Shown here piece by piece: positions 1-5,971 of a stretch of DNA of 7,079 nucleotides. Source of the DNA: an uncultured Rhodopirellula sp. (GTDB lineage Bacteria; Planctomycetota; Planctomycetia; Pirellulales; Pirellulaceae). Every line of letters starts with the position of its first letter. Position 1 is the stretch's first letter. A program made the position numbers and the translations under genes. Location: contig CAJXTM010000180.1 in assembly GCA_913061385.1 (NCBI GenBank), positions 1-7,079 on the forward strand. The letters are read 5' to 3'. The notes under the pieces are model-generated. The model ran no database searches and was not told where the DNA came from. It was given only the letters and a program-made list of their open reading frames with translations.

Positions 1-48
1 CGAGATCAGCCTCGGTCTCGTGGGCTCGGAGATGTGTATAAGAGACAG
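1..48. other. Illumina Nextera i7-side adapter (artefact)
   Basis: This is not genomic DNA. Bases 1-6 (CGAGAT) are the end of the P7 primer. Bases 7-14 (CAGCCTCG) are the reverse complement of Nextera index N710. Bases 15-48 are the Nextera read-2 transposase adapter, ending in the 19-bp Tn5 mosaic end at 30-48 (AGATGTGTATAAGAGACAG). The orientation is what untrimmed read-through of a short insert would leave at a contig end. The genome therefore starts at about position 49, and the first gene is truncated here by the library, not by biology. Adapter and index identities are from memory of the standard Nextera oligos; the match is complete over the whole segment. Confidence 0.98.
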
Positions 49-593
49 ACTTTGAGAAAGGTGGCGGGCTTGTCGGTGGTGGTGTCTTGGAGTGGGGGTC
101 CCACTGTGTGGATCTTTGTCAGTGGGCTGTGGACGATTGTTTGCCACCTGTTGAGTACAACGCGCCAAAAGATGGAGAGCTGGTCGCGCGGTACGAGAAT
201 GGAACGGAATTGATCTTCCGTGAAAAAGGTTGGATTCCGCTGGGATCCTGTCCTGTGCGATTCGAAGGTGAGGATGGTTGGGTAGAAGCAGGTGATAGTG
301 GGAAAATGGTGCTCAGCTCACCCGAGTTGTTAGCAGGGCGTGAGGTTGATGAAATTGGTGGTTATCCCGCCACTTTCCACGTGCGAGATTTCCTCGATTG
401 CGTCAAGTCGCGAAGGCAGCCCAAAGGTAACGCTGTCGCTGCTTGCAATGCACACATTGCCTGTCACGCCGCAAATATTGCTTTGCATTTGGGGCGGCAG
501 GTGAAGTATGACAATGTGAAACATGAATTCATCGATGACGAGCAGGCAAATCGCTTGCGTTCCGAGGCGTTGCGTGAGCCATGGAGGCTATGA
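49..593 (+). CDS. Gfo/Idh/MocA family oxidoreductase, C-terminal part (partial)
   Basis: This is the C-terminal portion of an NAD(P)-dependent oxidoreductase of the Gfo/Idh/MocA superfamily, whose members oxidise or reduce sugars, inositols and related polyols. The reading frame is open from the adapter junction (codons from 51: FEKGGGLVGGGVLEWGSH...), so the N-terminal Rossmann fold is missing. The TTG at 87 is an internal codon, not a start. Visible family marks are the 'EWGSHCVDLCQWA' segment, which falls where the catalytic-domain H-x-x-D-L motif sits, the 'CPVRFEGEDGWVEAGDSG' beta-sheet segment, and the terminal 'EANRLRSEALREPWRL' type tail seen in many planctomycete paralogues. Three Cys occur close together in the first motif region (SHC, DLC, DDC), where Thr or another residue is more usual. 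It is followed after 86 bp by the HEAT-repeat gene on the same strand, so co-transcription is plausible. The substrate cannot be inferred. Confidence 0.9.
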
Positions 594-679
594 ATCAGCC
601 GCTGTATTGGAACGCAATTCTTCGCCTGCGGTGTCAAAGCTGCATCTTCAACCACACAACTTCCGTATTGGAAAAATCG

Positions 680-2821
680 ATGAAATTAAATTCAGCACCA
701 CAGTTTGTGCTCGCCCTAGGTGCCATTGTTTTAGCCCTTGGAATGCCTCCGCTGGGTGCACAGCAGCGGCGAGATTCCACCGCCGAGGAAAAACGTTTGT
801 TGGCTGTTTTGCAGTCCGATGCTCAAGCCGCTCAAAAAGCCATCAGCTGTAAAGAACTTGCGGTCTACGGATCCAGCGATGCTGTGCCGGAGTTAGCAAA
901 GTTGCTTCCCAACCCACAGCTCTCTTCGTGGGCCCGGATCGCTTTGGAAGTGATTCCCGGTGATCCGTCGGATGCTGCTTTGAGAACCGCAGCGGAGGTA
1001 ATGCAGGGGCAATTGCTGGTCGGGGTTATCAACTCGATTGGTGTTCGACGTGATGCCAAGGCAGTACCGATTCTGGTCGATCGTCTGAAAGACAATGATC
1101 TTGAGGTGGCTTCGGCAGCAGCAGTGGCTCTCGGTCGAATTGCTAACGATGACGCCACGGAAGCTCTGCAGATGGCATTGCGAACCGTGCCGGAAAGTCT
1201 AAGGTCATCAGTCGCAGAGGCTTGTGTTCTCTGCGCAGAAGCCAGACTTCTCACTGGACGCCAAAAAGAAGCTGCGGAAATCTATGATCAGGTTCGAGAT
1301 GCTGGAGTTCCAATGCAGCGAATCGTCGAGGCGACACGCGGATCAATCCTTGCACGTGGCCAGGATGGCATTCCCCTGCTGGTTAAGTCTCTTCGCTCGC
1401 CAGAGAAAAAACTGAGGCAATTGGCATTGGCGACCGTTCGTGAATTTCCGGGCGACCAGATTGATGCTGCTTTGGCAAACGAATTGAAAGACGTGTCGCC
1501 GGCAAGAGCCGTCTCGATCATTCAGGCTATGGCTGATCGACCGCAAACGGTCGTGCTACCCGCCATTCTGGCTGCGGTTCAGAATGGCAGCCCGCTAGTG
1601 CAGGCATCTGCGATTGACTCGCTTCGGCGAGTAGGTGATGAGTCCTGTTTGGCGATATTGTTGTCTGTGGCCACGAGTGACGACGCCGAGCTGAGGGGTA
1701 TTGCCAAGTCAACACTGGCTGAATTACCAGGTGAAGATGTTAATGCCAAGATTGTCACTTTGCTTGCAGCTTCAAAAGGTAAAGAGTATCCCGTGTTGTT
1801 GCATCTTGTGGCCCAGCGTCGCGTCGATGCAGTTCCACAGGTGGTGCAGGCGTTGAGTCATCAGGACCCGGTGATTCGTCAGGCTGCGTTGGTTGCGCTG
1901 GGGCAGACTGTCTCGCTGGATCGGCTGTCTTTGTTGATTGATGCTGTAGTACAGTCGCAGAAAGCCGAGGATGCTGAAGTCGCAAGTCAAGCATTGAGAG
2001 CCGCGTGTGTGAGAATGCCGGAACGTGAGGCTTGTGCAGATCAGCTGTCCAATGCGATTCCGACTGCCGCTTCGGATACAAAGACAACCTTGCTGGAAAT
2101 CCTCGCGGAAATGGGTGGAGACAACGCATTGGCCCAAGTTTCGGCAGCGGCGATGAGCCGTGATCCCCAATTGCAGGATGATGGTAGTCGTCTGCTAGGC
2201 AAGTGGAATAGTGTTGCAGCAGCTCCAAGCCTAATGAATCTGGCGGTGTCAGGTCCTTCATCCAAGTACCAAGTTCGAGGCATGCGTGGTTACATCGGTG
2301 TCGCTCGGAAATTTCCGATGCCCGAAGCTCAACGCGTTGAGATGTGCCGGCAGGCATTCGAAAAGGCATCACGGATCGATGAGCAGAGGTTGGTGCTCGA
2401 TGTACTGAAAATTCATCCCAGTGCAGAGGGGCTCGCGTTGGCAATGCAAGCGCAAAAAATAGCTGCACTCAAGACAGACGCAACGGTAGCTGCATCGCAG
2501 ATTGCTCAAAAACTCGGTGGCAAAAGAGTCGATATTGCTTCTATCATGAACGCCGGAGGCCTGGAGCCGGTCAAGCTGCAGATCGTCAAAGCTGAGTATG
2601 GGGCGGATGGGGTCGGGAAAAATGTGACCGCGGTCGTTCAAAAAAACGCAGGCTCGCTGGCGTGGATCAATTTGTCAGGGCGTGGATACAATGCCGCCTT
2701 TGGCGGTGATCCCGTGCCAGGTAAAGTGAAGAAGTTGACCATTCAGTATGTCATGGATGGTAAGCAGGGAACTGCCTCGTTCGATGAGGATGCACCTATC
2801 CTCTTGCCGCAACCAAAGTGA
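680..2821 (+). CDS. Exported HEAT-repeat protein with distinct C-terminal domain
   Basis: The protein has 713 residues from the ATG at 680. That start is preferred over the in-frame ATG at 581, which overlaps the upstream gene, because it gives a clean signal peptide (MKLNSAPQFVLALGAIVLAL, likely cleavage after A27 in PLGA-QQ) and has a modest purine stretch GGAAAAA at 670-676. Residues from about 55 to 600 are Ala/Leu-rich paired helices with HEAT-like units. Examples are 'AVPILVDRLKDND-EVASAAAVALGRI' near 128-155, 'GIPLLVKSLRSPEKKLRQLAL' near 230-250, and 'AVPQVVQALSHQDPVIRQAALVALG' near 384-408. Such alpha-solenoids are usually protein-binding scaffolds. Residues about 625-713 form a separate beta-type domain: 'VKLQIVKAEYGA', then 'NVTAVVQ', 'FGGDPVPGKVKKLTIQYVMDG' and a final 'LLPQPK'. 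This order resembles the DUF3395 domain at the C-terminus of eukaryotic DnaJC11, a resemblance by eye only. There is no enzymatic motif. The location should be periplasmic or secreted, and the role is unknown. Confidence 0.9.
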   Translation: MKLNSAPQFVLALGAIVLALGMPPLGAQQRRDSTAEEKRLLAVLQSDAQAAQKAISCKELAVYGSSDAVPELAKLLPNPQLSSWARIALEVIPGDPSDAALRTAAEVMQGQLLVGVINSIGVRRDAKAVPILVDRLKDNDLEVASAAAVALGRIANDDATEALQMALRTVPESLRSSVAEACVLCAEARLLTGRQKEAAEIYDQVRDAGVPMQRIVEATRGSILARGQDGIPLLVKSLRSPEKKLRQLALATVREFPGDQIDAALANELKDVSPARAVSIIQAMADRPQTVVLPAILAAVQNGSPLVQASAIDSLRRVGDESCLAILLSVATSDDAELRGIAKSTLAELPGEDVNAKIVTLLAASKGKEYPVLLHLVAQRRVDAVPQVVQALSHQDPVIRQAALVALGQTVSLDRLSLLIDAVVQSQKAEDAEVASQALRAACVRMPEREACADQLSNAIPTAASDTKTTLLEILAEMGGDNALAQVSAAAMSRDPQLQDDGSRLLGKWNSVAAAPSLMNLAVSGPSSKYQVRGMRGYIGVARKFPMPEAQRVEMCRQAFEKASRIDEQRLVLDVLKIHPSAEGLALAMQAQKIAALKTDATVAASQIAQKLGGKRVDIASIMNAGGLEPVKLQIVKAEYGADGVGKNVTAVVQKNAGSLAWINLSGRGYNAAFGGDPVPGKVKKLTIQYVMDGKQGTASFDEDAPILLPQPK

Positions 2822-2897
2822 GTGTGGCCTTGGGGGGTGAGTCGGCAGGACTCTGCGGATGATTGCGGGTGGTGGGGCAAAGATACTTCTGGCTCGG

Positions 2898-3593
2898 CTA
2901 CTGGTAAGCGAATACGTTCAGTTGTAAATCCATGCCTAGTTGCAGGTCGCGTTTGCATAGTGGCTTCTTTAATGCGAACTGTGTATGGATTTGGTAGCGG
3001 AATCCAGCAGCCGTAAGCACGCTTGCCAACTCATTAAATCGCTGAGGTTGGTTGGCATAGGAGTGGTACTCAATAAATAGGTTGGAGACATTTGAGAGGT
3101 CATTGACGCAGTGCGTCAGGACATCCACTTCGGCTCCTTCAATGTCCATTTTCAAGAAGTCGATCGGTTCCTGTAGAAAGCTGTGTAGGTCACAAGCATC
3201 AACAGTGAATGATCCATCTGTGGTGGTTTCTGTCGATTCAGTATGCCCTCCGTTGGCTCCTTCCGCATGAAAGGACAGACTCGTGTCTTCGATCCAGACT
3301 GCTTTTTGGAGTAGCTCAATTTCTGACAGGCCTAGTGAGTCAAGGTTGTGCTGAGCAGTTTCACAGACATTTGGGTCTGGTTCGAAACCCGAAAGGTTGC
3401 ATTTTGGACATCGATGTTTAGAAAATAGCAGGCTCAGTCCAACGTTTGAACCAATGTCAAGGATGCGTGGCGTTCTGGTGTCCGTCCTGAATTCATAGAT
3501 CCGGTCACGGAAGTTCTCGCGAAAACTGTAGTAAAAAAATGCCATCCACGCCCTTGATTGTCGGTCCGAAAATGTCGGTCCGAAATGATTCAT
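2898..3593 (-). CDS. FkbM family SAM-dependent methyltransferase (main frame)
   Basis: This 231-aa frame carries the whole catalytic domain of an FkbM-type O-methyltransferase, a cytosolic SAM-dependent family that methylates hydroxyls of sugars and natural products. The SAM-binding motif I is 'ILDIGSNVGLS' (44-54), with the acidic residue of motif II in 'FEPDP' (70-74). The FkbM signature 'FLKMDIEGAE' is at 146-155 and 'FIEYHS' at 173-178. The C-terminus 'GMDLQLNVFAYQ' is typical of a subgroup I know as ending in GMDLQLN-FAY. The nominal ATG at 3593 is doubtful: the residues before about 20 (MNHFGPTFSDRQSRAW) do not look like the family, whereas another frame encodes the expected N-terminus (see 3505-3636). 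The gene therefore appears frameshifted and its true start is probably the ATG at 3636. It is convergent with the HEAT gene (76 bp between stops). The sulfatase lies upstream on the same strand, 290 bp away. The glycan or metabolite substrate is unknown. Confidence 0.88.
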   Translation of the reverse strand: MNHFGPTFSDRQSRAWMAFFYYSFRENFRDRIYEFRTDTRTPRILDIGSNVGLSLLFSKHRCPKCNLSGFEPDPNVCETAQHNLDSLGLSEIELLQKAVWIEDTSLSFHAEGANGGHTESTETTTDGSFTVDACDLHSFLQEPIDFLKMDIEGAEVDVLTHCVNDLSNVSNLFIEYHSYANQPQRFNELASVLTAAGFRYQIHTQFALKKPLCKRDLQLGMDLQLNVFAYQ

Positions 3594-3636
3594 ACCTTGG
3601 TAACTTCTTGACGCGTCGTAGTTCGCGTTTGACCAT
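3505..3636 (-). pseudogene. Frameshifted N-terminal segment of the FkbM methyltransferase
   Basis: From the ATG at 3636 this frame reads 'MVKRELRRVKKLPRYESF', then 'RTDIFGPTIKGVDGIF', and ends at a TGA at 3505-3507. FkbM proteins with the same C-terminal type commonly begin with an 'LRR-RRLPRY...TD-L-G-P...FVD' stretch followed by an 'F----YREIF-R-IYRF' helix. The second half of that pattern appears in the 231-aa frame as 'FFYYSFRENFRDRIYEF'. The two frames are related by +1, so one T too many (or two too few) in the coding strand would split the gene. The most likely site is the run of seven T (A at 3533-3539 on the given strand), although the switch could lie anywhere from about 3540 to 3505 because both frames read 'RE' there. 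Rejoined, the protein would be about 245 aa, normal for the family. A genuine mutation, a homopolymer sequencing or assembly error, and recoding all remain possible. Confidence 0.65.
3559..3586. repeat. Tandem 14-bp direct repeat inside the FkbM N-terminal region
   Basis: Two adjacent 14-base units, TGTCGGTCCGAAAA (3559-3572) and TGTCGGTCCGAAAT (3573-3586), differ only at the last base. Since 14 is not a multiple of three, the two copies are read in different frames. In the N-terminal frame on the minus strand they give '(S)FRTD' and 'IFGPT'. Both parts fit the family pattern, which suggests the repeat is part of the functional sequence and not the cause of the frameshift. Removing one copy would place the upstream frame in the third frame, not in the catalytic frame. 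Confidence 0.75.
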
Positions 3637-3651
3637 GAATCTGCTGATCAG

Positions 3652-3680
3652 ACTCTGTTCAATTGGATTTCGAACAGAGT
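3652..3680. repeat. Perfect 9-bp inverted repeat upstream of the FkbM gene
   Basis: ACTCTGTTC at 3652-3660 and GAACAGAGT at 3672-3680 are exact reverse complements separated by 11 bases. The element ends 15 bases upstream of the probable FkbM start (ATG at 3636, minus strand), so it would lie in the promoter or 5' leader. It could be an operator or an RNA hairpin near the ribosome binding region. It does not look like a sulfatase terminator because no T-run follows on the minus strand. No specific regulator is recognised. Confidence 0.4.
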
Positions 3681-3871
3681 AGCCCGTGTTTTTTGGGGGG
3701 CATCTTGATGCAGTTCTTGCAATTTGAGGAAACGCGTGATGAGAGTTTCGTTCTACGTACCAACAGCTTTTGGTTTTTAGTTGCGTAGTCGTCGGTGCTT
3801 TGCAATGCTCAGTTTCTATGTCGTGAGCAGGATATGTCGATAACAAAATCTGTCGCAGGATCTAGCGATTT

Positions 3872-3901
3872 CAAGCCACGGCAATTCGAGGCTTGCTTTT
3901 T
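3872..3901 (+). terminator. Weak hairpin followed by T-run between sulfatase and FkbM genes
   Basis: CAAGCC (3872-3877) and GGCTTG (3890-3895) can pair as a 6-bp stem around a 12-base loop, followed by C and five T (3897-3901). Further T-rich sequence lies at 3909-3914. The T-run follows the stem on the plus strand, yet no plus-strand gene ends nearby. As a terminator it would act only against antisense transcription into the sulfatase. The sulfatase itself runs on the minus strand, where the stem is followed by AAATCGC and not by T residues. It may be coincidental. Confidence 0.2.
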
Positions 3902-3927
3902 CAGCCCCTTTTTTACAGAGATCCATT

Positions 3928-5484
3928 TCAGGTTTTGTCTTTTTGCTTGCTCTTTCTTTTTTGATTGCCCCTGGGGGTCTTCTTGGCTTTGGGAGGGCCG
4001 TAGGTATCGAGCAGGATCTTGTCTACCGCGGCCCGGTCAGTGCGATTGAGAAACGCTTCCAGCATTGGATCGTCAGTCTTTTTCATCTGTTTGATCAATT
4101 GATCCTGCATGGCGGCAATCGTGCCAGCATGCTCACTATTGTCAATCAGATTATGGAGGCAATCGGGGTCGTTAAGCAGGTCATAGAATTCTTCTGGAAC
4201 CCGATATCGGAAGAGTTTGATTCGGTCAGCGATGGCTTGATCGGATTCGGCAGCTGCTTGCATTGCTGCCATTGTTTTTCCTTCATTGTTGTTTCGGTAC
4301 CAGTGCTTTTGGTCACTGAAGGGATTGTAGATATAGCCGTACCTGCCATTTTGAACGGCACGCATCGGAACTGCATCGTCGCCAGCCTTGGAGTCGATCT
4401 GAGTGAATACTTTGTCACGACCGAGTTGCTGTTTTCCTTTCAGGAGTGTTAGGAACGAGTTGCCATCAAGTCCCTTGGGACCGTTAACGTCTGCTACTTC
4501 CAAGAACGTTGGAAAGAAATCAACGACTGAGACAAAATCCGTGTTGTTGTTTGTGTTGGGGCTTACTACGTTGGGCCAGCGGACCAAGCACGGTGTGCGG
4601 GAGCTGTGGAACCATGCATTGCACTTGGCAAATGGTACGGCGATCCCATTGTCTGAGATGAAGATCACCAAGGTGTTTTCGGCCATCCCGGATTCATCCA
4701 AAGCTTGCATCACTCTTCCGAAGGTATCGTCGAGCCGCCGCGTGGAATTCAAGTACTGCGCAAGTTCGTCTCGGACTCCGGGAAGATCTGGCAGGAAACC
4801 AGGCACGGTCACGTCGGCTGCCTTATAAGTGCGTGAGGGCATCGCAGCACCCTTGGTCAGCTTTTCGGGGTTGCAGTAAGGGCGGTGGGGATCATGAGAA
4901 TTAATCATGAAGTAAAACGGTTTTTGTTCTTTCTTGCTACGGTCCAGGAAGGTCTTGCTGCGTTGGTAGTAGATCTCGGGGTTTCGGCCATTTCCCAAGT
5001 CTTTCTGGTCAAACGCGTAATCCCAGTTCATGGAGTTTTTTGGTGAAGAATGATTGACTTTGCCAAGGATGCCAGCCAGGTAGCCACCTGCTTGCATCGT
5101 GTTCACAATGTCTGGCACGTCTTCACGAGCAGGCATGAAACCCATTGCTCCAGATCGGTGGCTGTAGCGACCGGTTGCAATGACGGCTCGGCAAGGAGCA
5201 CAGATTGCTACGTTGACGTGCGCGCGATTGAATCGAAGTCCTTCTGCTGCGAACGCATTTAAATTTGGCGTCAGGTCCGCGGGCATGCCGCCGTATACGC
5301 CGAGGGATTCTGCGTGCAGATCATCTGCTGTGAACAGCAGGATGTTCGTTTTCTCCGCAGCAGTCGTGGAACCAATTCCTGTTAGACACAGAATGAGACA
5401 AAGCCATTTCCAAGGCGTGTAAGGAACCGAGTGTTCGTGTGCGTTGTTGAGGAGCATGAGACATTCCAGGAAGTCAGGTTTCAT
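3928..5484 (-). CDS. Secreted S1-family sulfatase (formylglycine type)
   Basis: Sulfatases of this family hydrolyse sulfate esters, or sulfamates, in polysaccharides and other substrates using a formylglycine made from an active-site Cys. From the ATG at 5484 (518 aa) the calcium ligands D54/D55 lie in 'LLFTADD'. The active-site pentapeptide is 'CAPCR' at 95-99 (bases 5188-5202), followed by 'AVIATGRYSHRSG'. Next come 'GKVNHSSP' (K142), 'SHDPHRPY' (H197, H200), 'FISDNG' (D278, N279), 'PFAKCNAWFHSSRTP' (K287, H293) and 'EEFYDLLNDP' near 432. The usual Ser at pentapeptide position 4 is Cys here, but the C-x-P-x-R core is intact, so maturation is probable. A hydrophobic segment at about 28-40 (LCLILCLTGIG) and 'TTAA-EK' suggest Sec export. 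Starts are ambiguous: TTG 5493, ATG 5484 or ATG 5457, the last preceded by GGAA. The C-terminus (499-518) is a Lys/Arg-rich tail. The 'PFAK..' and 'HSSRTP' wording suggests a planctomycete heparan-sulfatase-like subgroup, but the substrate is not established. Confidence 0.93.
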   Translation of the reverse strand: MKPDFLECLMLLNNAHEHSVPYTPWKWLCLILCLTGIGSTTAAEKTNILLFTADDLHAESLGVYGGMPADLTPNLNAFAAEGLRFNRAHVNVAICAPCRAVIATGRYSHRSGAMGFMPAREDVPDIVNTMQAGGYLAGILGKVNHSSPKNSMNWDYAFDQKDLGNGRNPEIYYQRSKTFLDRSKKEQKPFYFMINSHDPHRPYCNPEKLTKGAAMPSRTYKAADVTVPGFLPDLPGVRDELAQYLNSTRRLDDTFGRVMQALDESGMAENTLVIFISDNGIAVPFAKCNAWFHSSRTPCLVRWPNVVSPNTNNNTDFVSVVDFFPTFLEVADVNGPKGLDGNSFLTLLKGKQQLGRDKVFTQIDSKAGDDAVPMRAVQNGRYGYIYNPFSDQKHWYRNNNEGKTMAAMQAAAESDQAIADRIKLFRYRVPEEFYDLLNDPDCLHNLIDNSEHAGTIAAMQDQLIKQMKKTDDPMLEAFLNRTDRAAVDKILLDTYGPPKAKKTPRGNQKRKSKQKDKT

Positions 5485-5751
5485 TTCGACCAATGTTCAT
5501 CATAACTGCTGGTGCGCTGTTGTTGCATGAGGTTGTGATTTGTTTTTGCTCGAAAGTGAATTGGACATGCCCCCTAATTCTCTGGTCTGAGTCTTGTTGG
5601 TTGATGGTATTTTCCCGTCTTGTTTTCAAAATGCTGCGTGGTTGTTCGCCGTCCGTTAGACTGCGGACTCGATCGGCCGTTTCACTATTTGGGAAACGCG
5701 ATCTGGTGTACCTGAATTGGTCATGGCATTGGGGAACCCATGCAAACTCTG

Positions 5752-5774
5752 CTCAAGCAGTAAGCTTGCTTGAG
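5752..5774. repeat. Perfect 8-bp inverted repeat in the divergent intergenic region
   Basis: CTCAAGCA (5752-5759) and TGCTTGAG (5767-5774) are exact reverse complements around a 7-base loop. No T-run follows on either strand, so a rho-independent terminator is unlikely. The element lies about 200 bp upstream of the PF04734 gene and 270 bp upstream of the sulfatase start. An operator or an RNA hairpin is possible, and chance is not excluded. Confidence 0.35.
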
Positions 5775-5850
5775 GACGAAATTTAGGTGCCGAGTGATGG
5801 TGGTTTCGAAGTTGAGAACGTCCTTGGTTGGCAGCGGCGACCGAGTTAGG

Positions 5851-5885
5851 ACTCAGGTATGAAGTCGTTGTCGAAGCTCCTGAGT
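5851..5885. repeat. 7-bp inverted repeat upstream of the PF04734 gene
   Basis: ACTCAGG (5851-5857) and CCTGAGT (5879-5885) are reverse complements separated by 21 bases. The arm spacing is long for a simple operator and the arms are short, so it is only weakly above what chance would give. It ends 86 bp upstream of the proposed ATG at 5972. Confidence 0.2.
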
Positions 5886-5971
5886 ATTGAAGTTGCGTTC
5901 AGCGTTTCTGTGAGGGGCATGGTGGGTGTGTTTGGGTATTGTTGAAAATCATTCTTTTGGTTGGTGTATAT

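Larger units (their letters stand above)
5485..5971. other. Divergent intergenic region, no recognised gene
   Basis: About 490 bp separate the divergently transcribed sulfatase (-) and PF04734 gene (+), so both promoters should lie here. No convincing -35/-10 pair, tRNA, riboswitch or homologous protein is visible. A 97-codon plus-strand frame at 5493-5786 shows no family resemblance and a composition rich in Trp, Cys and Ser, and is not accepted as a gene. Two small inverted repeats are listed separately. Sequence toward the right is G/T-rich on the plus strand (5901-5941). Confidence 0.6.

Noticed and set aside
30..48. Tn5 mosaic ends at both window ends, which could suggest a composite transposon
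   Set aside because: They are embedded in complete Nextera adapters with indices and P5/P7 sequence, so they come from library preparation.
1755..2468. 237-codon open frame on the minus strand inside the HEAT gene
   Set aside because: It lies entirely antisense to a well-supported coding region. Its Pro/His/Ser-rich composition is typical of a shadow frame and no family resemblance is seen.
2822..2897. Possible shared terminator between the convergent HEAT and FkbM genes
   Set aside because: Only a 4-bp stem (GCAG/CTGC) without a T-run is visible; no supportable terminator.
3532..3538. T-TTT-TTA heptamer identical to the HIV-1 type -1 frameshift site, in phase with the upstream FkbM frame
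   Set aside because: A -1 slip would lead into the third frame, not into the catalytic frame, which needs +1 (or -2). It therefore does not explain the split gene.
3637..3846. Upstream extension of the FkbM N-terminal frame (about 70 more codons from 3846)
   Set aside because: The added residues show no family pattern and would make the protein unusually long. The region more likely holds the promoter and leader.
3943..4452. 169-codon plus-strand open frame opposite the sulfatase
   Set aside because: It is antisense to a clear sulfatase with all family motifs, and shows no recognisable domain.
5493..5786. 97-codon plus-strand open frame in the divergent intergenic region
   Set aside because: It starts at the sulfatase 5' end, has no ribosome binding site or family pattern, and its composition (many Trp, Cys and Ser) looks like random translation. 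A small orphan gene cannot be fully excluded.
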